From contig JXTB01000050.1 in assembly GCA_002914805.1 (NCBI GenBank), forward strand, positions 885,317 to 949,316: DNA of 64,000 nt, read 5' to 3'. The notes beneath the pieces are model-generated. The model had not been told where the DNA came from. It did no database searches and saw only the letters and a program-made list of their open reading frames with translations. Both the position numbers and the translations under genes were made by a program. The stretch is from Parasponia andersonii. Taxonomy: Eukaryota; Streptophyta; Magnoliopsida; Rosales; Cannabaceae. Positions 46,728 to 58,764 of this stretch are shown one piece after another. Position 1 is the stretch's first letter. Every line of letters starts with the position of its first letter.

Positions 46728-49700
46728 ATGGATGTATGTAAATCGGAGTTAGCATTTAGGAAGTATACAACAGTGGAGACCGCTCGGCCACCGTTGGTTC
46801 CCGCGGAAAAGAATAATGTACTTGCCACCTCCCGCCCTCGAACGAGGGAAGTTTCTTCTAGGTACAAGTCGCCTTCTCGGTCGACGACGCCCTCCGGTCC
46901 TCGGCGTTGCCCATCACCGAACCTCACAAGAACGGGAACCGCTTCTTCTCAATTAGTGCCAAAAAGAGCACAATCTGTGGATAGGAGGAGGCCTTCAACG
47001 CCTCCTTCCCCAATAAGTCCATCCACACCGGTTCAAGATTCGTCTGTGGATATGCATTTAGCAGCTAGAAAGGTAGCGAGTTCTCGATTGCCTGATGGTT
47101 TATGGCCTTCGACGATGCGGAGTTTGAGTGTTTCTTTTCAGTCTGATACAATTTCTATTCCTGTTAGTAAGAAGGAAAAACCAGTTAGTAATGCTTTGTC
47201 GGAACGTACATTGAGGCCGTCCTCAAATGTGGCACATAAGCAGGTCGACACGCCTACTGTTCCTCGAAAGCCTACACCGGAAAGAAAGAGAAGCCCACTT
47301 AAGGGCAAAAATGTGGCTGATCAGTCAGAGAATTCTAGACCCGTGGATGGTTTGCATACCCGTTTGATGGATCAGCATCGGTGGCCAAGTAGGATAGGTG
47401 GGAAGGTGTCTTCTAATTCATTAAATAGAAGTGTGGATCTTGCTGACAAGACAGTGAGAACGCCTGCCACACCTGGACCTGGAACTGGGTTGTCTTCATT
47501 GAGGAGAACCCCCTCATCTGATGTTATGGGAAAACCTTTTCAAAAATCTACTAGTGATGCTGCAAGGCTATTATCACTTGAGGAAACTAGCGGAGCAGGA
47601 TTTGGGGCAAGTTTAGTTGATGATAATCCACTGCAGGCATCTGGACTTTACAAGCTTGCTTCTACTAGTTTTTCTGATAGATTAACGTCTACAACTTCTG
47701 TGTTTAGATCTCAGTCTTTGGCTTCCGCAGGATCACGTCCACCTTCTCCAAATAAGACCTCAATGCTATCATCCTCTGTTACAAGAGGTGTCAGTCCGTC
47801 TCGAAATAGACCATCCACTCCTCCTTCTAGAGGAATTAGTCCGTCCCGGATAAGGGCATCCAGCATCTCTAATCAACCCAGCAATCCGAATTCTGTGCTT
47901 AGTTTTATTGCGGATTTTAAAAAAGGAAAAAAGGGTTCAAGCTACCTTGAAGATGCTCATCAGCTCAGGCTACTATACAATAGATATTTGCAATGGAGGT
48001 TTGCTAGTGCCCGCTCAGAGACAGTTCTTTATGTTCAGAAAGTAACTGCCGAGGTAGGATACTTATTTTCGGTTCAGTAAGCAAAATATAGAACTTGTAT
48101 ATACTGCCTATTTTAGTATTTTCAATTGCATCATAGATTCATAGTAAGTGGTATCATCATTTGCTGCTTGTTGGTAGCAGCCTATAGCTGCTTGCACGCA
48201 AGATAATATTGGGGATTTACATTCACCGGACATTTGCTCATATTAATCTTATAAGAATATGTAGTGGAGGAAAGGCCTTGTTCTCCATAAATAAATATTT
48301 CAAAAAGCAATTTAGATTGTATAGAAGAATGGATACCCGTTTCAATAAAGGCTTATTGGTTATACTTATAGCATAGTGTGGTTAAGCTATGCTATCTTCT
48401 AGTTTTTTGCACTATTTTTCAGTTCTAGTGATGTCTGCATATAAGTTTTATATTCCAAAATTTATTTGATGTTGTAGAGAACTCTATTCAACGTCTGGAG
48501 TGCTACGCTAAGTCTGTGGGATTCAGTTATCAGGAAAAGGATCGACCTGCAGCAGATGAAGCTTGAGCTTAAACTGAACACAGTTTTGAATGATCAAGTA
48601 ATGCCCATTTCTCCTTTTGATTTTATCACTTAATTTACAGGCTTCCTTCAATTTCATCGTGATGTGGGCACATTTTTATGTCAAGAGAGTTTTAATAGAA
48701 TAAATGATCAAGTCTAGGAGGCTGTTCTCGGAATTCTTTTAATTAACATTTATTCATCTTAGTGAAACAACAAAATTCAGAATTTGATGTCATACACACA
48801 TTTAATGGCCACACTTTCGGTTTTAATTTCTTCTTTTTACACATCTGAACCCAAAAGCTTACCTTCACATTTCAGTATGTTATGCCATTTCTAAACCCTT
48901 TCTTACACGATGATGATTCAGATGGCCTACCTTGATGACTGGGCTTTGCTTGAAAGAGATCACATGACTTCTTTATCCGGAGCTGTAGAAGATTTGGAAG
49001 CGAGCACTCTCCGTCTTCCAGTTACTGGAGTAGCAAGGGTATGTTAGTTTGTACAAGTTCACTGATATTGATGTCTTGGAGATAAAAAAAAAAAATCTTG
49101 GCATAATTGCACTTTCTTTTGCAGGCAGATATAGATTCTCTGAAGGTTGCTATCTGCTCAGCGGTTGATGTGATGCAGGCAATGGGATCATCTATCTGCT
49201 CTTTGCTTCCAAGGGTGAGTTCATACTTTTATTTATTATTTATTTTTTTCTTATGATAAGTATTTTTAATTGAATAATGATGAATGCATTCTCGACGATA
49301 TTTAATCATCTCCTAACAACCCACTCCTGCCCCTTTTTCCTCTTCCACCAATTGGTTGATTTGCTGCTTCAATGTTTGTGTATTGTGGATGTTCAAATTA
49401 TCTATGATTGTGTCAATATTTGACAGTCCAGAGGATCAACATAGCCCTTTAAGATAGAAACCTAATGAACCATTAGTGTCTTTTCAGAGTATAATAATCT
49501 ACTATTATGTTTATCTGCTCTGCTGTTAAATGGTTTTTGTCTGACGTTCAATTAGCATGACTATATTTGTTACTTTTAGGTGGAAAGCATAAATGGTTTG
49601 GTTTCAGAACTTGCCGTCATAGCAGCTCGGGAGAGAGCAATGCTTGACGAATGTGAAGCTCTATTGGCTTCAACAACAGCTATGCAGGTAAAGGCAATGA

Positions 49701-50108
49701 AGCAGTCTCACTGTATAAAATTTTCTTACTGTTTCTTTCGCTTGGGAGAAAATAGAAAAAATTCCTACTACCATGTACTTTCATCAATGACTATATACTC
49801 AGTTAAGTTTCTGAACCTGTAGTTTAATTAGTGAGATAGTGGAATCCCATGAGCTCATATTTTGATCATCCAATTGCTTTTTAGATGCTTTTGAAATGTT
49901 TTTCTCTAGATTCGGATAAACCCCTTTATTAGTTTTTCTTCTACTTGTTGTATAGCTTATGCACTTAAATGTTGGCATCTAATTACTGTTTGGCTCAAAG
50001 CAGGTGGAGGAATATAGTCTAAGGACGCATCTCATACAACTAAAAGAAGATTTGGGAAGGATAAATAGCCAGCTTTGGCAATCAAGACATCCTCATAATC
50101 CTCACTAG
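46728..50108 (+). CDS. QWRF-motif microtubule-associated protein (augmin subunit 8-like)
   Basis: Coding exons: 46728-48053, 48478-48597, 48922-49038, 49125-49214, 49580-49687 and 50004-50108, all in phase 0, giving 621 aa. The ATG at 46728 (MDVCKSE) is chosen because it is just inside the acceptor and the family begins this way. The first 390 residues are basic and rich in Ser, Pro and Arg, with repeated RPSTPP and GVSPSR-type blocks, typical of a disordered microtubule-binding region. The QWRF motif is at 422-425 ([13 protein letters not shown]), followed by a helical C-terminal region. The family includes Arabidopsis AUG8 (At4g30710), EDE1 and other QWRF proteins. AUG8 binds microtubules and serves the augmin complex, which recruits gamma-tubulin for branching nucleation. 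No defect was seen. Confidence 0.93.
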
Positions 50109-52399
50109 ATTGAGGTGTCTCCTCGGTTCTCTGCGAATGTAAATTGAGGTCTTAGTGTTATCTTTTTTCCCCCCTTAATTTTTTTATTTCAATGGATTTC
50201 TTTTAAATCAATCTTTTTTCCTTTTTAACAAAGCAAAGAGCTAATCGCTCTATGCTTTCCACATGTAATTCTTTTTCTTTTTGTATTAAGCAACTAAAAA
50301 GGAAAATGCAAAGAGAGAGAGAGAGAGAGCAAAAGATTGAAATTCAATGTACATTCAAAGCAGGAATGTAAGAGAAAATGAAGTAGAAACAGGGTCCTGT
50401 ACATGAGTTAAATGTGAGTTCATATATTTTAGGATTGGACATTAACTTATCCAACATTTTTTGTCATTGAAATGGAGAAATGGAAGAAGAGATATATATA
50501 TATATATGTATGTCCTTTTCCCCTCTATTTTCATGTCCTTTTGTGGCTCACAACCTAATAAGTTAACCTCCCATATGCGCTTGTGCTGCTTCTGATAACT
50601 AGTATTTGAGCAGTTTAATTTTTTTTCTTCATTTTCTCCTCTTGATGACTAATGCATTCAAAAATGAAATTTTAACCTTTTAATATATGGCAGTTTAAGA
50701 TGTTAATTACGAGCTTATATTTGCAACATACAAGAAAATAACGAAATTGGCTGAAAAAAATTCAAGGGAAGACCTTTTTTAAAAAAAATCTGGAACGATG
50801 CTAAAGTAGCACTATTTCATGGCTTTCTGTAGTACAATAATTACACTGATAACTATAATTACCAATCATCAAATAAAATTGGTTTCTCTTTTCCTTTTGT
50901 TGTGTGGAAGAATAAAATCCGTTTGTAGCATCTGTTCTAATTAAAATAGATTTTTTCCCCTTTTTATTAGATTACGGGGCTTATACTAGAAAAATAGGAG
51001 TATTTCACTTAATTAAAACTGTTTCTGGTCCAAAACAATTAGACCTTTCGAATATTGCACCCCAAATATTTAGAAAATTAAGACCTGTATTTTATTTTTT
51101 AAGTTTCGGGGTTTAATTAACAGTAATTTATCTAAAGCATTGTGAAGCATAAATAAACCAATTAGACCTTGGAATTTCAGATGAGACAAACAATAAGCGC
51201 TCAATAACCAACTAGAAATAATTAGAAATACCATTAACATCTTATCTCTCTGTAATTTTCCCGAGAAAAAGTAAAACAAAAATGTAATATGCAAATTAAG
51301 ACCATGGAAAAAAATGATTGTTATGAAATTTGCATTTTCAAGATGATATAGATACATGAGATTACAAGATAAATAGAACAATAGAGTAATTTATACCTTG
51401 CAAATGCAAAGATCCTAATGACCTTTGTATTATGACCAAGGCTCTTCAATTTTGTATTCTCGCTATAATTAATGGGTGATAATATTATGTGGTGTAAACA
51501 TAAAACTCAATCTTCATGATGTGATATGACTATGAATATGTAAGTTTTTGATTATCCTATCAAACATCTTCATAACTCATTTCTCGTTAAGGTTAGAGAT
51601 TCATGCTCATGATAAGATGCATTGTGATATAAATATTTTGCACTATGTAAATAAATGTAAGATATCATTTATCATACCAAATGAAAGATATAATGATATC
51701 CAAAAGCCAATCACTTAAAAAAAAGTACCCATAAAATAGGATGGCCCTTCATGTAAAAATATATCGCCTAAAAATGTTGAGTAATGGATAATTATATGAT
51801 GCTAAAGATGTTTAAACGCATGTATAAATGAATTAATTATAAAACTACAAACCAATTTTTTTTTTTGATAATCTGAAGGGAATAATATCAATAAAAGCTA
51901 AAAAGTTTAATTACAATACAAATACAGAGGATTCAATTTCAAACTTTTCAGAAAATAAGATGAAAAATGAATCACAAACCCAACAACAATAAGAATTGTA
52001 GGCTATTATAATTCTTCAATAAAAGAAGATAATAAGAATCACCATCAAATAATTACCTTCACTTGCTATTGGATAGCATTCTTCGTGGGTAGACCATGAT
52101 TCCAATATCTTGACATCTATACACACTGAAAAGAAAATCAATCTATCTGCGTTATAGATCTAAATCAAAGAAATTACGATACAGTAAGAGCTCAGTTCTC
52201 ATATTTTACATTAGTTTTGAATGAGAACTTAATTATATGTCATATTCTGAATTTTGTAAAAATTGAATGACTAGGATAGTTGTGTTGGATTTTAGACATT
52301 GTTGAATATACTATATTGCTCTTCTATCTTCTACGTGTAGAATAAAATTTTGGTTTATCAAAAATAAAGTCGTTATGCTATCAAATTCTCTAAAAATCT
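50109..52399. other. 3' UTR of the AUG8-like gene and AT-rich intergenic DNA
   Basis: The first 300-400 bases are likely 3' UTR and include an (AG)n run near 50314-50329. The rest is AT-rich. A T-run at 51856-51868 followed by antisense sequence may be the poly(A) tail of a minus-strand retroposon, without coding support. Confidence 0.45.
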
Positions 52400-53300
52400 A
52401 AAGTAACGCTTTATGAAAAATCAGACCATTATTTGGAAATTAGATCTTTGCATGATTATTTTGGATACTTGTTCATATTGTATATTTTATAGAATCACAC
52501 ACGAGGTTTGTCTCAAGTATCATTATGTTTAATAAGTGGCATTAGCCCTGTCATTGATGAGAGCCTATAAACTCGTGTGGATTTTTCTAACTACTCCCAC
52601 TTAGTAGGTGAAGGCATTCAGATGTCTCTCCAATTTAGTAGATCAGACACTAGGATATACACCTAATTATTGTCATATAGATATTGGGTAAAGAATATTT
52701 AGTTTATGTAGTAGAGTTACTTTGATTTGTGATGAAAAGATGAGAACTCATGGGATGCGTTGATTTATGATATGTACGTTATGGTTTTCGATTATAACGT
52801 TTAAATTATGTTTCTGGTACATGATTGATTTCGATTTTTCAAATGTTTTATAAACTATTTTTCATAATAACTAACTATGTAGGTATTTTCATAAATAATG
52901 GCTTATCCCAAAAGATAATTATTTTCCTACTAAGCTTTCGAGTTCATACCCCCTCTTTCCTCCTCTTTCATCTTTCAGGTGTTATTTGATCAAGATAAGT
53001 TATCTTGTTGGGTAAACAAGTCGTTTGGTTTATACTTATGGAGCCACTCCTGTTTCATAGTTGGTGTTTATATCTTGTTCCATTCCTTCTCCAAATCTAC
53101 TTCTTTAGTCAAGACAAATATATTTGCTAAGTAAATGTAAAAGGATGTTTTACTATAATTGAGGACTTTATGTATAATTAGACATTTTAAACTTTTGGAG
53201 ATTTAATTTTTAAAACTACATGTGCTTAGATTATGGATTGAGTTTGTGAGTTATCCTTGGACATTTAGACCTTGATTTTCATTTAATTTCCCGTAACAAA
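52400..53300 (+). mobile_element. Decayed LTR remnant related to the solo LTR at 3545-5715
   Basis: Several blocks keep order and spacing with 4740-5320, for example cctataaactcgtgtgg (52565) against ctgtaaactcgtgtgg (4866), and gatgagaactcatggg (52739) against gatgagagctcatggg (5048), followed in both by gttgatttatg. The ends are not recognisable. An old, diverged member of the same LTR family. Confidence 0.6.
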
Positions 53301-53306
53301 AATAAA

Positions 53307-53442
53307 GATTTATCAAATTAAGTTGGCAGATGAATCAATTTGATTATTTTAAAACTTAATTAAATAGATATTTTGATTTATCAAATTAAGTTGGCAGATG
53401 AATCAATTTGATTATTTTAAAACTTAATTAAATAGATATTTT
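53307..53442 (+). repeat. Perfect 68-bp tandem duplication
   Basis: The unit gatttatcaaattaagttgg... through aaatagatatttt occurs at 53307-53374 and 53375-53442 without any difference I can see, in otherwise unremarkable AT-rich sequence. No function is evident. Confidence 0.9.
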
Positions 53443-54850
53443 CTTTGAATGAATGAAGCTAATAAGAGATTTGTTTTAGTATGGAATTTAAAATAATTTA
53501 AGGACTGAAATGTTAAAATTTAAGTACTTGGTTCATTATAAATTTTATAAATTTACTACTTATTTATATTTTCATCTAATATTATTAAAAGTCACAGTTT
53601 TAATTTTCCGCTCACGACAAGATAAGTAGTAATAGCCTATGTATATTGTTTCACTAAAGATTTTTCGAGAAAGAATGAGAGAATAGAAAATGCAAATTAA
53701 AACCAAGGAAAAATGAAGTTGCACCTTTGCAACTCCATTGAATATCCATGTCAAAGTAAAGTAGTAATGTAAATGAAAACAATAATAAGAATATAGTGAT
53801 GCTAAATAGTTTTTCAAGTCAATAATTCTTCATCATTTTCCGAATGGACGAGAAGCCATTGTATTGTAAGCAGTTATAATCTTTAACCTGTATTTCAGTC
53901 TGTTTTTTTTAACTTCATAAACTTTTCTCTTAAATTTACAAGCAAAGAGACTTCATTTGCTTGAAAATTATAACTTCACCATCTCTGGAGCTACAAACAA
54001 GCAAAAGCATCTTCATACTTTGTTTAGCTTCAAACCATCTTTTGGCAAGTGACCTATCGACTCGGCCAAAATACTAAAATTTTTTCCCCAAATTTGGCTT
54101 TGAAAATCTTTCAAACATAGATATCATACTTTGTTACTGACTTGCTCCTTCTGTTGTTAATGTCAAATTGCATAGAACTTTTGTTCCATGCATTGATGTT
54201 TGTTTTCTTTATGCAGAAACATCCCAAGGGGAAAGACCAGCAATTAGGTACAAAGGTTAAGTGCTATATATGATGATCCTGTAACTACGAAGTCCCTGGG
54301 GTATTTCCCTTGCACTAACACTTGTTGGGGTTAGTAATAAAAAGCAGTGTTATTCACGCCTTGATAAGGATTAATTAGTGAACATGTTCTGCTAACAAGT
54401 TTTTTTATCTTGACTCTTCTCTGTTAAATTTCATAGTTGATAGATGATTTTTCAGAATCTATTACACAAAAATTATGTCACAACTACGACTGTTTGACTC
54501 AGAAAAAATTGATAGAGTTGAATTTTACCCAGTAAAATTTACATTGTTCTCTCAGCTGGGTCGCAACGTAAGTTGTGTTTTCATATTTGTTTTGTGAAGG
54601 ACTTCGCACTAGGAAGAAAAGAAAAAGGGAATTAGAGTTGGTCATTGAAGTTTAGCATCTTGCCTTATTGCTATGCTGAATGATATAAGTACTGCATTTG
54701 TTTCTCATAGACCTATTCTCAATGGAAATAAGAGTTATACGATGGAGAAAATAAATGAAGTGCGGAAGGAGTGGCCAGTGCCTTATATCACTTTAATGAT
54801 TATAAGAGATCGACTTAATTATTAGACTTCTTTATATAGTATTCTAACTT
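53443..54850. other. AT-rich intergenic sequence
   Basis: No gene or named repeat was recognised. The minus-strand frame at 53572-53817 has no family features. Confidence 0.45.
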
Positions 54851-55059
54851 TGATTAAATGGAACTATGTAACTAATTTAGTTTAGGAGTATGTAGTCAGT
54901 TTGATTAATTAATGGGAGACATATATTTAAAGTTTTACTTTTTGTTGTTTCTATGTTTTTTAATTTGGTGCAAATACATTGGAAAGCTAATACTATAAAC
55001 TTGTACTTTTTAGTAGGGAGAAATGTAATTTTTTTCTCAATATGCATAAGCACTTGCAA

Positions 55060-55268
55060 GTGGGTTATGAGAAATCGACTTCCATACTAAAAGATACATG
55101 AGTACTACTACTTAGATGTCGGTTCTAGTAAAACGAATGTCTTAGGCAATAAATAAAAGAGAATGTAAACCAATTTTCGAAAAAGCGACTTTTAAGTATT
55201 GGCACTTAGAAGTCACCCATCTACAGGTCGGTTTTCAACCGACTTCTAAGTACTGTTTTGTAGTAGTG
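55060..55268. mobile_element. CACTA-like (En/Spm) transposon terminus
   Basis: Read on the minus strand from 55268 it begins CACTACTACAAAACAGTACT, a typical CACTA end. It is followed by closely spaced subterminal repeats of the type agaagtcggtt in both orientations (near 55070, 55118, 55188 and 55227-55250). The opposite end was not found nearby, so this may be a fragment. No transposase was seen. Confidence 0.5.
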
Positions 55269-56029
55269 ACTTTAACTAAAAGATGGAACATTTACGTAAT
55301 TTTTTTGACATTTGGGGGTGCTAGTGTTGAAATTTTCGTTCAAGAGGGTGTCACCATAATTTTCACATAAAAAATAGCGTTAACTGAATTTTCTGATAAC
55401 TATATATATATATATATATCAACGTAATATTAATATATAGAAAAGAGAATAGGTTTTAGTTTGTGTGCCTTTTTATTTTAGCTGCTTACTATCTGTTTAT
55501 TATTAATTGTTGTCTTTATTTGGGTAGACTGTAGATGAACATTTGAGCTCGGCCCAAAAACAATACGGTAGTGTACATGCTATTATTTATGTGAAAATTA
55601 GGTTTTATACGACATTTTTAAAAAAAATTAGAAAAATACGACAGACTCTATTCTTTTTAGATTTGATATAGTTTTCATTGGAAAAATAAAATTAAAAAAT
55701 ATATATTTAGAAAATACTATTTTTTCAAAAAATAGTAATTATTAATCAGTAACAATTTCTGTAATTATTTTAAAAATAGTATTTTTCTAAAAATAGTTTA
55801 AAATCTAATATTTTTCTAATAAAAATACAAAAATTGTATTTAAAAAACTAGACCTCCATATTTTCTTTTGTATTTTTTTGTTTTTATAGGTAAACACGTG
55901 TTAGAAACCAGCTATTTATTTACTATTACATCAATATATTCTTCGACTCAAAATTTTAACTTTTTTGTCCTAATATTTACAGAATATGTTATCAAAATAA
56001 CAACAAAAGCTTATGAGAAATTTATCCAG
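55269..56029. other. AT-rich sequence, possibly decayed MITE material
   Basis: An (AT)n run lies near 55402-55420. The stretch 55595-55860 has scattered complementary AT segments (gttttatacgacattttt) but no firm boundaries. No gene. Confidence 0.4.
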
Positions 56030-56335
56030 TACCCATTTCTTATAAATACCCATTTTTAATTTTTCTTTCAAAGATACCCGTTTTTAAGGTCCAAATTTCA
56101 TATGTAAAATATGAATAATCCATATCTACGATGTAAATTTTATCCACGAGGTACACATTTTATGTATAAAATATAAACGTTATACATTTTAAAATGTGTG
56201 TCAATATTTAGTGTAATTTTCAGTGGTGGTCTATATTTCTCCATTAAAGATATAAAAATGGGTGTTTATGTAATAAAAATTAAAAACGGGTATTATGAAA
56301 ATATTGTTTTAAAAACGGTTATTTATGACCTTTTC
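56030..56335. mobile_element. Fold-back element upstream of the PPR gene
   Basis: The left side has ataaatacccatttttaatt and atacccgtttttaagg. The right side carries the complements (aaaaatgggtgtttatg, aaaaacgggtattatg, aaaaacggttatttatgacc). The whole can fold on itself imperfectly. The right end is about 85 bases before the PPR start codon, so it probably forms part of that promoter or leader. The class is unknown. Confidence 0.5.
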
Positions 56336-56418
56336 CCAAAGCTTATTCACTTGTATATCAAGAAAACGTTTTCATTTCTCGATTTGCAGAGACCATAGAG
56401 TCCCATAGTAGCACCCAG

Positions 56419-58764
56419 ATGACCGCCGGACCGGGCAGCAGAAACTTCTTCGTGGGCCTACTCAAAAGCGCCACCTCTCTCTCTCAGCTCAGCCAAACCC
56501 ATGCTCAGGTCATCGTCCACGGCCTCCAATACGATCTCGCAATTGTCACCAAACTCACCCACAAGCTCTCTGACGTCAAAGCCATACACAAGGCACGCCA
56601 ACTCTTCCTCACCATTCCCAAACCAGACTTGTTCCTCTTCAACGTCCTCGTAAAGGGCTTCTCCAAAAATGAATCTCCATTGGCTTCCATTTCTCTCTAT
56701 GCCCATTTGAGGAACAACACCTCTCTTACTCCTGATGAGTTCACATACGCCTTTGCTATATCGGGCGCTGTCGGTTTCAAGGACGACAAGTATGGGATTC
56801 TGTTGCACTCGCACTCGGTCGTTGATGGGTTGGCGTCGAATTTGTTTGTTGGGTCTGCATTGGTTGACTTGTACTTTAAGTTCTCGCAGGTTGAGTTAGC
56901 ACAGAAGGTGTTTGATGGAATGTCGGAGAGGGATACGGTTTTGTGGAACACAATGATTTCTGGATTGGCGAGGAATTGCTGTTTTTTCGGTTCGATACGT
57001 GCTTTTTCAGATATGTTTGCACGTGGAATGCCGTTTGATTCGAGAACTTTAGCAGCGGTTATTCCTGCCGTGGCGGAGCTGAATGAGTTGCAAGTGGGGA
57101 TGGGAATTCATTGTTTGACTATGAAGGAGGGTATGGATTATGATGTTTATGTGCTTACGGGATTGGTTTCGTTATATTCGAAATGTGGGGAGATTGACAC
57201 AGCAAGGTTCTTGTTTGGGAAGATCAGTCATCCGGATGTGGTATGCTATAATGCTATGATTGCTGGTTATGCAAGTAATAATGATACAGAGTCCTCGGTG
57301 AGGCTTTTCAAGGAATTTCTTGCTTTGGGGGAGAAAGTAAATCCAAGCACAATTGTGGGCTTGATTCCTGTATCTTATCCTTTTGGTCATCTGCAACTTA
57401 CTAGCTCTATACAGAGTTTCTGTTTGAAGTCAGGTTTTCTTTCAGACTCTTTTGTTTCAACTGCATTAACGACTGTTTACTGTAGGCTGAATGAAATAGA
57501 ATCTGCAAGACAGCTTTTTGACGAATCACCAAAGAAAAGTTTGGCATCTTGGAATTCCATGATCTCAGGTTGTACTCAAAATGGGCTAACAGAGATGGCA
57601 ATATCTCTTTTCAGGGAAATGATGTCTGTGTTTAGTCCTAATCCTACCACCATCACAAGTATTCTTTCAGCCTGTGCTCAACTTGGTCTCCTAAGTCTTG
57701 GAAAATGGGTCCATAACTTGATTGAGAGCAAAAATCTCGAGTCTAACATATTTGTGAAAACGGCTCTGGTTGACATGTACGGCAAGTGTGGGAGCATTGT
57801 GGAGGCTCGGGAATTATTTGATTTGATGACTGAGAAAAATGTAGTCACTTGGAATGCGATGATATCCGGATATGGCCTCCATGGTCATGGAAATGAAGCA
57901 CTTGAACTTTATAATGAGATGTTGCATACTGGGGTTGCCCCGAATGGGGTTACTTTTCTCTCTATCTTGTATGCTTGCAGCCACACTGGGTTGGTGAGAG
58001 AAGGAGATAATATTTTCAAGTCTATGGTTCTTGATCATGGGTTTGAGCCCTTAGCCGAGCACTATGCCTGCATGGTTGACATCCTTGGAAGAGCTGGACA
58101 ATTAGTACAGGCCTTGGAATTTATAAGGAAAATGCCAATTGAGCCAGGGGTTGTTGTTTGGGGTTCTTTGCTTGGTGCTTGCATGACTCACAAAGACAAA
58201 AGCATAGCACGTGTTGCTTCTGAAAAGCTATTTGAATTGGACCCAGGAAATACTGGATATTATGTCCTACTCTCTAATATTTACTCAGCTGACAGGAACT
58301 TTCCAAAGGCTGCTTTGGTACGACAAGTTGTCAAAAATAGGAAGCTGGAAAAGACTCCTGGGTGCACTCTGATTGAGATTGGTGAGACCACACATGTCTT
58401 TACGGCTGGTGACCGTAGTCATCCTAGAACGATGGAAATTTATGCAATGCTGGATAAGTTGACAGGAAAGCTGAAGGAGGGTGGATTTCAGACAGAGACA
58501 ATCACTGCTTTGCATGATATTGAGGAGGAAGAGAAGGAGCTAATGGTAAAGGTTCATAGCGAGAAACTGGCCATTGCTTTTGGTCTTATTGCTACTGAAC
58601 CTGGAACTGAGATTAGGATCATTAAGAATCTGCGGGTCTGTTTAGATTGCCACAATGCAACTAAGCTAATATCCAAGATCACTGAGAGAGTTATTGTGGT
58701 CAGAGATGCTAATAGATTTCATCACTTCAAGGACGGTGTCTGTTCTTGTGGAGACTATTGGTGA
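56419..58764 (+). CDS. DYW-class pentatricopeptide repeat protein (MEF29-like)
   Basis: An intronless gene of 781 codons. Tandem PPR motifs of P, L and S type fill roughly residues 45-590, seen as repeats such as DTVLWNTMISGLARN, DVVCYNAMIAGYASN, SLASWNSMISGCTQN and NVVTWNAMISGYGLH about every 100 residues. E and E+ regions follow (EPGVVVWGSLLGACMTHKD). The C-terminal DYW domain has the zinc-ligand HSE at 713-715, CLDCH at 741-745 and CSCGDYW at the end, the complete deaminase signature of C-to-U RNA editing factors of plastids and mitochondria. The best match from memory is Arabidopsis At4g30700 (MEF29, DYW9), of similar length. The RNA targets cannot be read here. The N-terminus is short and weakly like a targeting peptide. 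Tail-to-tail with the CESA gene. Confidence 0.95.
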   Translation: MTAGPGSRNFFVGLLKSATSLSQLSQTHAQVIVHGLQYDLAIVTKLTHKLSDVKAIHKARQLFLTIPKPDLFLFNVLVKGFSKNESPLASISLYAHLRNNTSLTPDEFTYAFAISGAVGFKDDKYGILLHSHSVVDGLASNLFVGSALVDLYFKFSQVELAQKVFDGMSERDTVLWNTMISGLARNCCFFGSIRAFSDMFARGMPFDSRTLAAVIPAVAELNELQVGMGIHCLTMKEGMDYDVYVLTGLVSLYSKCGEIDTARFLFGKISHPDVVCYNAMIAGYASNNDTESSVRLFKEFLALGEKVNPSTIVGLIPVSYPFGHLQLTSSIQSFCLKSGFLSDSFVSTALTTVYCRLNEIESARQLFDESPKKSLASWNSMISGCTQNGLTEMAISLFREMMSVFSPNPTTITSILSACAQLGLLSLGKWVHNLIESKNLESNIFVKTALVDMYGKCGSIVEARELFDLMTEKNVVTWNAMISGYGLHGHGNEALELYNEMLHTGVAPNGVTFLSILYACSHTGLVREGDNIFKSMVLDHGFEPLAEHYACMVDILGRAGQLVQALEFIRKMPIEPGVVVWGSLLGACMTHKDKSIARVASEKLFELDPGNTGYYVLLSNIYSADRNFPKAALVRQVVKNRKLEKTPGCTLIEIGETTHVFTAGDRSHPRTMEIYAMLDKLTGKLKEGGFQTETITALHDIEEEEKELMVKVHSEKLAIAFGLIATEPGTEIRIIKNLRVCLDCHNATKLISKITERVIVVRDANRFHHFKDGVCSCGDYW

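Noticed and set aside
56458-58515. Several antisense frames of 61-118 codons across the PPR gene
   Set aside because: They are shadows of a strongly supported coding sequence on the plus strand.
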